A stretch of DNA of 64,000 nucleotides from DATFNV01 sp963827935. Its GTDB lineage: Bacteria > Planctomycetota > Planctomycetia > Gemmatales > Gemmataceae. Within the stretch, counting starts at the first letter, position 1, and every line of letters starts with the position of its first letter. Below the pieces are notes generated by a model. That model was not told the origin of the DNA, searched no databases, and worked only from the letters and a program-made list of their open reading frames with translations. This document shows positions 29,090 to 36,789 of the stretch, in pieces. The position numbers and the translations under genes are program-made. The stretch spans positions 186,001 to 250,000 of the forward strand of contig CAWHCN010000019.1 in assembly GCA_963827935.1 (NCBI GenBank). Reading direction: 5' to 3'.

Positions 29090-29340
29090 AGCCGCAGAAG
29101 CTCTTGAAGAAGGCCCTGGCGAGACCGAGCAACGTCCGCTTCGGTGAACTGGTTACGCTGATCGAGGCCTTTGGCTTTCGCCTGGCCCGAATCAGCGGCA
29201 GTCACCATATTTTCGAGCACCCGGGAGTTGCACAACTGGTCAACATTCAGGACAGCAAGGGAAAAGCAAAGGCTTACCAGGTTCGGCAATTTCTCGACCT
29301 GATCGAGGCGCATAACCTGCGGCTGGGAGACGAGGCATGA
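29086..29340 (+). CDS. HicA-type toxin coupled to the RM gene
   Basis: 84 residues: KPQKLLKKALARPSNVRFGE, then LIEAFGFRLARISGSHHIFE with the catalytic SHHIF His, and KAKAYQVRQFLDLIEAHNLR. It is a dsRBD-fold mRNA interferase. ATG 29086 overlaps the RM stop (ATGA), and its own stop overlaps the hicB start the same way. All three genes are therefore likely translated from one mRNA. Sequence differs clearly from the HicA at 21016-21349. Confidence 0.85.
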   Translation: MKPQKLLKKALARPSNVRFGELVTLIEAFGFRLARISGSHHIFEHPGVAQLVNIQDSKGKAKAYQVRQFLDLIEAHNLRLGDEA

Positions 29341-29558
29341 AAGATTATCACATCAATGTTTTCTACAGCGACGAGGATCACTGCTACATCGCAGACATCC
29401 CGGACCTGAAATACTGCTCGGCATTCGGCGCGACGCCCGAACTGGCGGTCCGCGAGGTGCAAATCGCCAAGCGGGCCTGGCTGAAGGTCGCAAAGGAACG
29501 TGGCAAGCCGATTCCGAAACCGACCTATCGGCCGGCGATCTATCAGCTGACGCGGTGA
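29337..29558 (+). CDS. HicB-type antitoxin coupled to HicA
   Basis: 73 residues: MKDYHINVFYSDEDHCYIAD, IPDLKYCSAFGATPELAVRE and a tail with PIPKPTYRPAIYQLTR. The partial RNase-H-like HicB fold is recognisable (IADIPDLKYCSAFG). It should neutralise the adjacent HicA and possibly repress the operon; no helix-turn-helix extension is visible. ATGA overlap with hicA sets the start. It is followed at once by the duplicated RM tail. Confidence 0.85.
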   Translation: MKDYHINVFYSDEDHCYIADIPDLKYCSAFGATPELAVREVQIAKRAWLKVAKERGKPIPKPTYRPAIYQLTR

Positions 29559-29602
29559 CAAAGACGGGGCAGGAAAAGGTGTCAGGACCTTTTTCGCCGA
29601 AC

Positions 29603-29696
29603 CGACGCGACGGATCGGCAGATCGACCGGCTGGTGTACGATTTGTACGGGCTGACGGAGGAGGAGATTCGGATTGTGGAGCAAGCGGGGGGATGA
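29603..29696 (+). repeat. Duplicate of the RM gene 3' end
   Basis: Bases 29603-29666 are identical over 64 positions to 28987-29050, the codons for DATDRQIDRLVYDLYGLTEE. The copy continues in frame as IRIVEQAGG with its own stop at 29694-29696 and diverges from the original beyond the 64 bases. HicAB therefore sits between two copies of the RM tail, as expected for an insertion that carried a homologous tail, or for recombination with a second RM gene. Confidence 0.85.
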
Positions 29697-29702
29697 TCGG
29701 CG

Positions 29703-29935
29703 ATGCCTGGCAAACCGATCCGAATCAGTGGTCACGCTCGCTTTGAAATGCGGCGGCGCGGCATCAACCGGGCCAGGTGCTGCCGTCCGCTAAAGGACGG
29801 CACATCTATCAGGGGCTGATCGGTCCGGCGCGTCGACACCTGCTGCGTGTGGTCGTCAAGGAGGACGTGCAGGCTTATCATGTAGTGACGGCCTACAAGA
29901 CCACCAAGATCACCAAGTACTGGGGGAAGCCGTGA
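29703..29935 (+). pseudogene. DUF4258 toxin-like gene with small internal deletion
   Basis: The first part reads PGKPIRISGHARFEMRRRGI with the DUF4258 His/Arg pattern. After about residue 22 the frame is lost. A second frame continues QPGQVLPSAKGRHIYQGLIG and VVVKEDVQAYHVVTAYKTTK. The usual six to nine residues between RRRGI and PGQV are missing, so this is more than a one-base error; a short deletion is likely. DUF4258 proteins are RelE/BrnT-like toxins paired with DUF2283 antitoxins, and the next gene is a DUF2283, overlapping by 4 bases. Confidence 0.6.
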
Positions 29936-30135
29936 AAGTCATCTACGATAAACAGACTGATACGCTGTCGATCATCCTGCGGCCCGGCAAGGTGGCTGAA
30001 AGCGACGAAGCCCGGCCGGGGCTGATCCTCGACTACGACAAGGCCGGCGGGCTTATTTCTCTCGAACTCCTGGATGCCTCGGAGCAGGTCAAGGCTCCCC
30101 AATCGGTCGAGTTCGCGCTGGCGGGCGGCGAATGA
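29932..30135 (+). CDS. DUF2283 antitoxin-like protein
   Basis: 67 residues from GTG 29932: VKVIYDKQTDTLSIILRPGK, then SDEARPGLILDYDKAGGLIS and LELLDASEQV. It is a full-length DUF2283 domain. The family occurs next to DUF4258 genes and is proposed to be their antitoxin; the GTGA overlap with the upstream DUF4258 remnant supports that. If the toxin is truly dead the gene may be an orphan antitoxin. Confidence 0.8.
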   Translation: MKVIYDKQTDTLSIILRPGKVAESDEARPGLILDYDKAGGLISLELLDASEQVKAPQSVEFALAGGE

Positions 30136-30192
30136 GCGTGTCAGGGCCTGGCTGCAAACGCCCGCTGCGCCGCCATGTACCCGGAGTGACCG

Positions 30193-30450
30193 ATGAACTT
30201 CGAGATGTACCAGGACGTGATTCTGACTGCTGACGTGCCGGATCAGGGGTTGTGCGCCGGAGACGTGGGGACGGTGGCCGAGCGCCACGTGGCGCCCGGC
30301 AAGGAGGACGGCTACAGCGTGGAGTTTTTTGACATGACCGGCCGAACCGTGGCCGTGGTCACGCTGCCCGGCAGCCGCTTTCGCTCGCCAACGGCCGCGG
30401 ATCGTCCCAGCGCCCGCACGCTGGTAGGAAATGGGGACAGCGTGAATTAG
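30193..30450 (+). CDS. DUF4926 domain protein
   Basis: 85 residues. MYQDVILTADVPDQGLCAGD, VGTVAERHVAPGKEDGYSVE and the FFDMTGRTVAVVTL block match the small beta-rich DUF4926 family, which often sits in toxin-antitoxin-like pairs (for example with DUF6883). No DUF6883 partner is visible here. ATG 30193 lies 57 bases after the DUF2283 stop on the same strand, extending the island operon. The last 20 residues are low in secondary-structure signal. Confidence 0.75.
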   Translation: MNFEMYQDVILTADVPDQGLCAGDVGTVAERHVAPGKEDGYSVEFFDMTGRTVAVVTLPGSRFRSPTAADRPSARTLVGNGDSVN

Positions 30451-30490
30451 CACGTGATCGGCGGCAACGGCACCCCCGCTGGGCCGCCAC

Positions 30491-30807
30491 TTATGCCACG
30501 GCATACTCGGTGTGCTTCCTCACTTCCGGCGGGCGGAAAGCAAGCACGATTTGCGACTTCGGTATGCCCGCCTGAACCAGTCCCGCGGCTGCGCCGGCTT
30601 CCGTGTTGTCTTTCTCAATCCACACTTTGTCGCCGATGATGTCGATGTGCACGAGGGGGAAGTGAACGCGCTTGCCCCCCTGCCAGCCAAGCGTTATGAG
30701 GGCGTAACGGTCGTGCTCGCGATCGAAGAGCGCCTCGCAGCGCAGGTCGCCGTGACCATAAGGGAAAGGCGATCCACCGCAGACGCATCAGCGCTCGTCA
30801 TATGCAT
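30491..30807 (-). CDS. XisI-family protein, N-terminal frame broken
   Basis: The clear part is PYGHGDLRCEALFDREHDRY, ALITLGWQGGKRVHFPLVHI, DIIGDKVWIEKDNTEAGAAA and VLAFRPPEVRKHTEYAVA. This is the XisI fold of the fdxN element excision-controlling factors, found in many bacteria without that element. The stop is at 30491. Upstream in this frame a TGA precedes the first recognisable residues. An ATG at 30807 with GGGAAG before it opens another frame; the 317-base span is one base off a multiple of three, so an indel near 30760 would restore about 105 residues, close to the usual 111. No xisH is seen. Confidence 0.65.
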
Positions 30808-31326
30808 CGTCTTCCCTTTCTACCGGACCACTTTACGTCGGGGAACAAAGGTGACACTCCCCCTGTCGCCGGTTGGCCGCGGTTGGCACAGGGGGTGGGC
30901 TCCGCGAGCCATGACATGTAATTCCATTGATGTATCTATCATTCGTGGTAACAAGGGGTTAGGGTGCGTCGTTTCCTGTCACGGGGGGTTGACAGGAAAC
31001 GCGCTTCGGGTAGCAAACGGGATCGGGAATCGGAAGTCGATTCAACGCCACAGCTGGCGCCCGTGGCAACGCCGACTGGGCTCAGAATGGGTGCGCGGAT
31101 GGGTCCGCCAGGCACCGTGCCAGGAGGGTGCCATCAGGGTGCCACGAGGTGTCCGAAGGTGTGGTGGCACCCTGAACCGTGCCGTGGCAAGGCTGGAAGG
31201 TGTCAGACGGGCGGCTCCTGTCGCCAACGCATCAGCGTTCCACGGATACATATTTGTACACACCACCGCCCGAAAAAATCCGAGAATCTTGTTGACATCC
31301 TTAACAGCGTCGGGGAGGATAGCCGG
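30808..31326. other. Non-coding region with palindromes
   Basis: No gene is supported. Two perfect 11-bp inverted repeats are present: 30971-30981 with 30990-31000 (GTTTCCTGTCA / TGACAGGAAAC) and 31135-31145 with 31164-31174 (CAGGGTGCCAC / GTGGCACCCTG). The second lies in a stretch with many GGTGCCA/GGCACC words. The region is the right flank of the RM/toxin-antitoxin island. Confidence 0.5.
31292..31320 (+). promoter_or_regulatory. Possible promoter for a short RNA
   Basis: A perfect TTGACA at 31292-31297 is followed after 17 bases by GAGGAT at 31315-31320, which matches the -10 consensus at its three most conserved positions. Transcription from here would run about 70 bases to the terminator at 31352-31395. 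Confidence 0.35.
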
Positions 31327-31395
31327 CGTAACGGCCTCTTCTCTGTTCCGGCCCCGCCGTCCAACGCCTTCGGGCCGCGGTCGGCGGGGTTTTTT
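31327..31395 (+). ncRNA. Candidate small RNA ending in a terminator
   Basis: The interval lies between the promoter-like TTGACA/GAGGAT pair and an intrinsic terminator. It has no open frame of useful size and ends in a strong stem and T6. It does not match any RNA family I know. It may equally be an untranslated leader terminating ahead of the HpnN gene. Confidence 0.3.
31352..31395 (+). terminator. Intrinsic terminator
   Basis: CCCCGCCG (31352-31359) pairs with CGGCGGGG (31382-31389), with an inner stem around CTTCGGG, followed directly by six Ts (31390-31395). It isolates the upstream island from the transporter gene that starts at 31502. Confidence 0.8.
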
Positions 31396-31501
31396 CGTTC
31401 GCCTTGCAAAGACTTGAGCGCCGGCCTACAATCCGCCCGCCGCACGTCCTCCCCGGAGCGGGGCGTGGGCCGGAACGGAATCCGCAGAGGCCAGCGCCGC
31501 C

Positions 31502-34333
31502 ATGCGCACGGACGATCGCCAGGTCCCCCTCGTTCACCGGCTGCTGGCGGCCTTCGTCGGCGGCGTTTGCCAGTGCCCGCGCCTGGTGCTGCTTGCCGCC
31601 CTTCTGCTTTCGTGCCTGTCTGTCTATCTTGCGGCCACACGGCTCAATTACCACACCCAGCGCGACGACCTGATCGACCCCGGCAAGGAGTGCCAGAAGC
31701 GCTGGCACCAGTACCTGGACGAATTCGGGGACGACGACGACATGGTCGTGGTGGTCCGCGGCAAGGATCGCGCCCAGATGAAGCAGGCCCTGGACGACAT
31801 CGGCGGACGCATCACCAGCCGGGCCGACCTGTTTGATCGCCTGTTTTACCGGGTGGACCTGCGGCCGTTGCGCAACCGGGCCCTGCTGTTCCTGCCCGCC
31901 GAGCAGATTCAGTCGATCCGCGACGGCCTGTTGCCGCTGGGGCCGCTCCTGTTCACCGGGCGGTTCGGCTGGCAGGGGTTCACGCTCCAATCGCTGGTGC
32001 GGATCGAGGCGACCCGGCGCCTCGGGGTGATGCGGGCCGGGCAGCCGCTCAGTGCCGCGGACGAACAGTTCTTCCGCCAACTCGCCGCCATCCACCGCTC
32101 CGCGGATGCCACCCTCGCCGACCCGGCTGAGTACACCAATCCGTGGGTCAGCGTGATGCCGGCGGGCGCCGGGCAGGAAGACCTGCTGGCCGAGCCGCAG
32201 TATTTCTTCAGCGGCGACGGGCAACTGGCCTTCCTGCTCGCCCGGCCGAAGCAGGAGGCCGGCTCCTTCACCGCGTCGCGGACCAGCGTCGAGGGACTGC
32301 GGTCGCTGCTGGCCGAGGTGCGGCCGGCCTATCCCGCGCTGGAAATCGGCCTCACCGGCTTGCCCGTGCTGGAAACCGATGAAATGGTCGCCTCCCGCCA
32401 CGATACCGAGATGGCTTCATGGCTGGCGCTGGCGGCCGTCCTGGTCCTCTACCTGATCGTCTTCCGCGGCCTGTATTATCCGATGCTGACCGTGGGTACG
32501 CTGCTGGTCGGCATCGCCTGGTCGGTGGGCTGGCTGACGCTGACGGTGGGCCATCTCAACATCCTGTCGGCCACCTTCGCCGTCATGCTGATTGCGATGG
32601 GCGATTACGGCGTCCTGTGGGTGACACGCTATGAGCAGGCGCGGCGGGGCGGGCTGGACGTGCGCCAGGCCCTGTTGCACACGGCCACGCATGTCGCCGT
32701 CGGCAACCTGACGGCGGCCACGGCGTTGGCCCTGGCCTTCTTCGCCGCCATGCTGGCGGACTTCCGCGCCGTGGCCGAACTCGGCTGGATCGCCGGCTGC
32801 GGCGTCCTCCTCTGCGCCCTGGCCTGCTTCACTGTCCTGCCGGCGGTGCTGATGCTGGCGGACCGGCGGGGCACAAGGACAAAGGACGAAGGACGAAGGA
32901 CGAAGGACGAAGAGGAGCATCATCTTTTGTCCTTTGTCCTTCCTCCTTCGTCCTTGCAGCCGGGCTGGCTTCCCCGCCTCTCCGCTCGCCCTTGGTGGGT
33001 GATCGGCACGGCGGCGATCCTGGTCCTGGGGCTGGGGGCGTTTGCCACGCAGGTGAAGTACGACCACAATTTACTGCATCTCCAGGCACGCGATCTCGAT
33101 GCCGTCCGCTGGGAGACGACGCTGATCGAGCACACCAACGGGGCCAGTTGGCATGCCCTCAGCACCACCAACACGCCGGAAGAGGCGCTGGCGTTGAAGG
33201 CCCGCTACGAGAAGCTGCCTGAGGTGAGCCGGGTGGTCGAGATTGCCTCGCTGGTGCCGCGCGAGCAGGACCGCAAGGTGGTGTTGCTGCGCGAGATGTC
33301 GCTGGCCTTGCAAACGCTGCCGGCGCGGGGCCAGCCGGTGCCGCACACCGCGCCGGACCTGAGCGATGCGGCGGTCATCAGCCGGCAGGTGGCGTCGCTG
33401 CAACAGGCGCTCCTGAGCCTGGTCAGCCAGCTTCAGTTCGCCACACCGGGCGAGGTGCCGTTGCTGGCCGACCTGCGAAACGCCGTCCAGACCCTGCACG
33501 ATCGCATCGACGGCATGGATCCCAAGCTGGCCCTGGTACGGCTGTCGGGCTTCGAGCTCCACCTGAAGGGGGACCTGGCCGAGGACCTGCACCGCCTGCG
33601 CGACGTGGCCACCCCGGCCCCGATCGCCCTGGACGACCTGCCGCCGGCCCTGCGCGAGCGCTATGTCGGCAAGAGCGGCAAATGGCTTCTGTGCATCTTT
33701 GCACGCGACTGCCTGTGGGACTTCGGCCCGCTGGAGCACTTCACCCGCCAGGTGCAGACCGTCGATCCCGATGCCACCGGCAAGCCGTTCGGCACCGTCG
33801 AGGGGCTGAAATCCCTCAAGAACGGCTTCCAGTGGGCCGGGCTCTATGCCCTGGGCGTGATCGTGCTGGTCCTGCTGGTCGATTTCCGCAATCTGCGCTA
33901 TGCCCTGGTGGCCGTGGCTCCGCTGGTGGTGGGCCTGCTGTTGTCGCTCGGCGTGCTGGGCCTGTGTGGGCTGCCGTTGAACCCGGCCAACATGATCGCC
34001 CTGCCGTTGATCCTGGGGGTGGGGGTGGACAACGGCGTCCATGTGCTGCATGACTATCTGCTGCGGCGACGCGAGGGGCAGGCGACCATCAGCCGGGCGA
34101 TTGGCCGCGGCGTGCTGGTCAAGGCCCTGACCACGATGATCGGCTTCGGCGCACTGATGCTGTCCAGCCACCGCGGCCTATTCGGCCTGGGCTTCATTTT
34201 GACCCTGGGGGTCGGCTGCTGCATGCTGACCGCCCTGGTCCTGCTGCCGGCCGTGCTGCACCTGCTGGGGCGGGAGGAAACGCGGACGGGCGGGGATGGG
34301 GAGCGGGTGCGGGAGCGGCGGGTGGCGGCGTGA
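31502..34333 (+). CDS. MMPL/RND family transporter (HpnN-like)
   Basis: 943 residues with the duplicated RND layout. An N-terminal helix, a periplasmic loop (YHTQRDDLIDPGKECQKRWH), helices 2-6 (about 300-455), a second periplasmic loop, and a last helix cluster (about 780-925: NPANMIALPLILGVGVDNGV, then MIGFGALMLSSHRGLFGLGF). MMPL transporters of this kind move lipids; HpnN carries hopanoids to the outer membrane. A repeat of GGACAAA/GGACGAA units is read in frame at about residues 458-485, after helix 6. ATG 31502 is the only good start; the terminator upstream suggests an independent transcript. Confidence 0.8.
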   Translation: MRTDDRQVPLVHRLLAAFVGGVCQCPRLVLLAALLLSCLSVYLAATRLNYHTQRDDLIDPGKECQKRWHQYLDEFGDDDDMVVVVRGKDRAQMKQALDDIGGRITSRADLFDRLFYRVDLRPLRNRALLFLPAEQIQSIRDGLLPLGPLLFTGRFGWQGFTLQSLVRIEATRRLGVMRAGQPLSAADEQFFRQLAAIHRSADATLADPAEYTNPWVSVMPAGAGQEDLLAEPQYFFSGDGQLAFLLARPKQEAGSFTASRTSVEGLRSLLAEVRPAYPALEIGLTGLPVLETDEMVASRHDTEMASWLALAAVLVLYLIVFRGLYYPMLTVGTLLVGIAWSVGWLTLTVGHLNILSATFAVMLIAMGDYGVLWVTRYEQARRGGLDVRQALLHTATHVAVGNLTAATALALAFFAAMLADFRAVAELGWIAGCGVLLCALACFTVLPAVLMLADRRGTRTKDEGRRTKDEEEHHLLSFVLPPSSLQPGWLPRLSARPWWVIGTAAILVLGLGAFATQVKYDHNLLHLQARDLDAVRWETTLIEHTNGASWHALSTTNTPEEALALKARYEKLPEVSRVVEIASLVPREQDRKVVLLREMSLALQTLPARGQPVPHTAPDLSDAAVISRQVASLQQALLSLVSQLQFATPGEVPLLADLRNAVQTLHDRIDGMDPKLALVRLSGFELHLKGDLAEDLHRLRDVATPAPIALDDLPPALRERYVGKSGKWLLCIFARDCLWDFGPLEHFTRQVQTVDPDATGKPFGTVEGLKSLKNGFQWAGLYALGVIVLVLLVDFRNLRYALVAVAPLVVGLLLSLGVLGLCGLPLNPANMIALPLILGVGVDNGVHVLHDYLLRRREGQATISRAIGRGVLVKALTTMIGFGALMLSSHRGLFGLGFILTLGVGCCMLTALVLLPAVLHLLGREETRTGGDGERVRERRVAA
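32874..32956. repeat. GGACAAA/GGACGAA heptamer hairpin inside the HpnN gene
   Basis: The left arm begins CAAGGACAAAGGACGAAGGA and the right arm ends CTTCGTCCTTG. Both are arrays of 7-base units in opposite orientation around a short AT-rich loop. The repeat is translated as RRGTRTKDEGRRTKDEEE and a hydrophobic continuation. Family shared with 44379-44483. Confidence 0.8.
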
Positions 34334-34739
34334 CTCGGCGGGGAAACGCCGGGCGGGCCTCTCCAAAACCCCAACTTGAACTGAATTCGCCGGGACTTCT
34401 GTTCAACCTGGAGCACCTGCCGCAAGTCCATGTCGAATAACCACATCCGCCTTCACATTTCAGCGAAAAGCGCCAGGTTGAACTGAAGTCAGAAGTGTGC
34501 GGAACCGGTCGGACGATCTCACGCGGCGTCGGACGAAGGATAGTCGTCCCTTGTCCCCGTACTCCGTCCGAGTACGGGGGCAAGGCAGGCCAGCACGCGC
34601 CCGGCCTCTGCCCACGCAGCCCAAAAAAAGCCTGCGCATTTTTCTTGCAATCACCTGTCCGTATGAATACTACTGGAGGGGGCCCTCGCATTCGGGTCCG
34701 CCGACGCTCACCCTCGCCTCGTCAGGAAGGAATCGACCC
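34334..34739. other. Intergenic region with repeat element and strong hairpin
   Basis: No gene is seen. It contains the second copy of the covarying-stem element (34382-34503) and a 16-bp hairpin at 34549-34585 (arms begin CCTTGTCCCCGTACTC, loop CGTCC, one G:T pair). Further on is an A7 run near 34622, without a stem positioned to make a classic terminator. Confidence 0.6.
34382..34503. repeat. Core-conserved element with covarying stem, copy 2
   Basis: It shares TGAATTCGCCGGGA, CGCCTTCACATTTC, AGCGCCAGGT and the terminal GTGTGCGGA with 11773-11892. Its stem pairs 34395-34411 with 34473-34489 (16 of 17 positions). About seven stem positions differ from copy 1 with matching changes on the opposite arm. 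Confidence 0.75.
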
Positions 34740-35084
34740 ATGCCTGTGTTACAGTTCAAGGGCAAAGCGGCGGTCGAATCCTACCACTATACCGTTCCGC
34801 ACCACACCCTCGACTTCGACAAGAAGCTCTCCCTGCTGCCCCGGGGCCAGAAGCCGGGGCTGGACGGCAACCTCATCATCGAAGGCTTCAACCTGCTCGC
34901 CCTGAAAGCCCTCCTCCCCACGCACGCCGGCCGCGTCAAGTGCATTTACATCGACCCGCCCTACAACACCGGCAACGAGGGCTGGGTCTACAACGACAAC
35001 CTCACGCAGCCGCAGTTCCAGGAGTGGATCGGCCAGACCGTCGGCAAGGAGGGCGAGGACGCCTGCCGCCACGACAAGTGGTGA
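34740..35084 (+). pseudogene. Truncated type III Mod-like DNA methyltransferase
   Basis: 114 residues from ATG 34740: LQFKGKAAVESYHYTVPHHT, LIIEGFNLLALKALLPTHAG, and the adenine-methyltransferase block IYIDPPYNTGNEGWVYNDN with motif IV DPPY. Full Mod proteins are several times longer. Here the reading frame stops after KEGEDACRHDKW, exactly where family members continue into the next helix. No continuation is found in any frame downstream, so this is a genuine truncation, not an indel. The next genes are unrelated. Confidence 0.75.
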
Positions 35085-35176
35085 AGATCGCGGCCTATTT
35101 GGCCCCACGGATAGATTGATGGAGGCGGTAAGCTCGTTGCAGAAACCGTTGTACGCCGCTTAGGGGCTGCCGTATC

Positions 35177-35980
35177 ATGCGGGAAGGGTTCTTGACCGGC
35201 CTGCGCCGGAACTGGTTTGCCTGGTCGGGATGGCTGTTTACTGTTGGCGGGGCCGTGTTCGGGCTGTGGGCGGGGGGCGCCCTGGCCTGGATTGGTGCTT
35301 TGGCCGCGACTGCGGGCCTCCTCGCCCTAACGGCGCTCGCCTATCAGCGGCACAAGGCGCTCGTAGACGCCGAGAATCGCCACGCGGCCCAAATCGAGGG
35401 GCTGGGAACGGACGTTCGGACGGCCAACGCGCGGGCCGAACAGGCCGAGCGAAAACTCAACGAGGTGCCAGCGAACATCCTCATGCAGCTTGAGGCGCTG
35501 ATTCACCGGCATGCCTTCGCAGAATTGGCGGCCGCGCTGGCCAAGCACGTGGATTACGTGGCACGCATGGTCGCACTGGCACAGGCAGTGACCCGGCCGA
35601 TTACGTTACGTACGTTCGTCAAGCGAGGCGAGGTACTCTATGTCGATGCAAAACTCAGTCCGGCCGCAATCCACTGCCTTCGACTGGACGATCCGTTTCT
35701 GCTTGAGTTCAAGAACTCCAGCGGCTTGGTAACGGCCAGCGCCGGCCTTCGCGTGCATCAATTCATCCCTCCCAAGGAGGTTGCCTGGTTCCGGGTCGTC
35801 CGTTATTCAGGCGAAGAGGTGGCGCGTGTCGATGCTCTGGCGGAGAAACAAGACGTGCCAGGAAAAGGCTACACCGCCTGCCCCGTGGTCGACACGGTGC
35901 GCTATGCAAACTGGGACCTTGCCGACGTGGCGACAATCGTCCGCGTCTTGACGGACGAACTCATTCGGCTTCGGGAATAG
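35177..35980 (+). CDS. Membrane-anchored coiled-coil protein of unknown function
   Basis: 267 residues. Two N-terminal membrane helices (about 15-35 and 37-57, SGWLFTVGGAVFGLWAGGAL and ALAATAGLLALTALA) are followed by an Ala/Glu-rich coiled coil (about 60-95). A soluble domain has alternating strands (RGEVLYVDAKLSPAAIHCLR, RVHQFIPPKEVAWFRVVRY). No family is recognised. It ends 4 bases before the next gene, so the pair is an operon. The downstream partner has a FlgT_C-like fold, hinting at a shared envelope role, but that is inference. Confidence 0.6.
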   Translation: MREGFLTGLRRNWFAWSGWLFTVGGAVFGLWAGGALAWIGALAATAGLLALTALAYQRHKALVDAENRHAAQIEGLGTDVRTANARAEQAERKLNEVPANILMQLEALIHRHAFAELAAALAKHVDYVARMVALAQAVTRPITLRTFVKRGEVLYVDAKLSPAAIHCLRLDDPFLLEFKNSSGLVTASAGLRVHQFIPPKEVAWFRVVRYSGEEVARVDALAEKQDVPGKGYTACPVVDTVRYANWDLADVATIVRVLTDELIRLRE

Positions 35981-35984
35981 ACCC

Positions 35985-36422
35985 ATGATCCGGACCAAAA
36001 TTGCTCGTATTATCAGCCCCACTCGCGTAGTCCTGGCGGCGGGGGCGAAACAGGGCATCAACGAGGGAATGGAGTTCATTATCTACGAACTCAGCGATCC
36101 CATCTTCGATCCCGAGACCAAGGAATCCCTCGGAGAACTCGAGCTTCATAAGGGGCGCGTCAAGGTGATTCACGTGCAGGAGAACCTATCCACAGCCATG
36201 ACCCTGCTGCGAAAGGTGTATCAACCGGGGCTCTTCGAGGGATTCATCAGGGTTCCTGACTATACAAAGGGACAATGGGTCGAGCAGTTCGAAACGTTGC
36301 CCATCGACGAGTCCGAAACGGTGGCCTTGAAAGATCATCTGTTGGTGCATGTCGGCGACCTGGCCCGTAGCGTTTCGGATGCTCCTGCTCCCCCAAGTCG
36401 TTCCAATGGTCCGCAAACGTAG
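35985..36422 (+). CDS. Small beta-rich protein with FlgT C-terminal-like pattern
   Basis: 145 residues starting MIRTKIARIISPTRVVLAAG, then AKQGINEGMEFIIYELSDPI and LGELELHKGRVKVIHVQENL. The strand order with VLAAG..QGINEGMEF resembles the FlgT C-terminal domain, also used outside flagella. The C-terminus is polar. There is no signal peptide. It is spaced 4 bases from the upstream membrane protein. Unknown role; no flagellar genes are nearby. Confidence 0.55.
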   Translation: MIRTKIARIISPTRVVLAAGAKQGINEGMEFIIYELSDPIFDPETKESLGELELHKGRVKVIHVQENLSTAMTLLRKVYQPGLFEGFIRVPDYTKGQWVEQFETLPIDESETVALKDHLLVHVGDLARSVSDAPAPPSRSNGPQT

Positions 36423-36523
36423 CTGCAATGGGGTGGCTCGCACCGCTCGCCTAGCCCTACGACCTCCACCCCTGAATCGGACACCAACAGCAGGTGTTTG
36501 CATGAAGAGGCCGGGCCAGGCAG

Positions 36524-36789
36524 CTCAAGCAATACCAGGAGCGCCTCCTGCGCAAGGCGGAGCACTTCCTCACGATTCTCGCAGCTGAGCGGGCGGCGGG
36601 CAATAAACACGCCGCGCTGGCCGCCTGTTCGAGGGGGCGGGCCGCCGGGTCTCGTGGCAGCAGCTGGGCGAGGAATTGGCCGAGCACACCTCCCGCTTCC
36701 AGATTCTGGATGAAGGGGAGTACGTCGATCGCAATTGGCGCCAGGAGTTGGATCGACTACTTGCGGCCGCGCCCGGTGGCACGCCCTGA
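36524..36789 (+). pseudogene. Decayed coding remnant ending in a hairpin repeat
   Basis: Two overlapping frames give convincing protein: LKQYQERLLRKAEHFLTILA followed by AERAAGNKHAALAA, then in another frame FEGAGRRVSWQQLGEELAEH and RFQILDEGEYVDRNWRQELD. They join near 36625. I do not recognise the family. The stop at 36787-36789 lies inside the hairpin repeat at 36775-36852, so the repeat supplied the end of the gene. It may belong with the truncated Mod gene as the debris of a lost restriction system. Confidence 0.4.

Noticed and set aside
32874..32956. Heptamer arrays as a CRISPR array
   Set aside because: Units are 7 bases without spacers and are arranged as an inverted pair; no cas genes are present.
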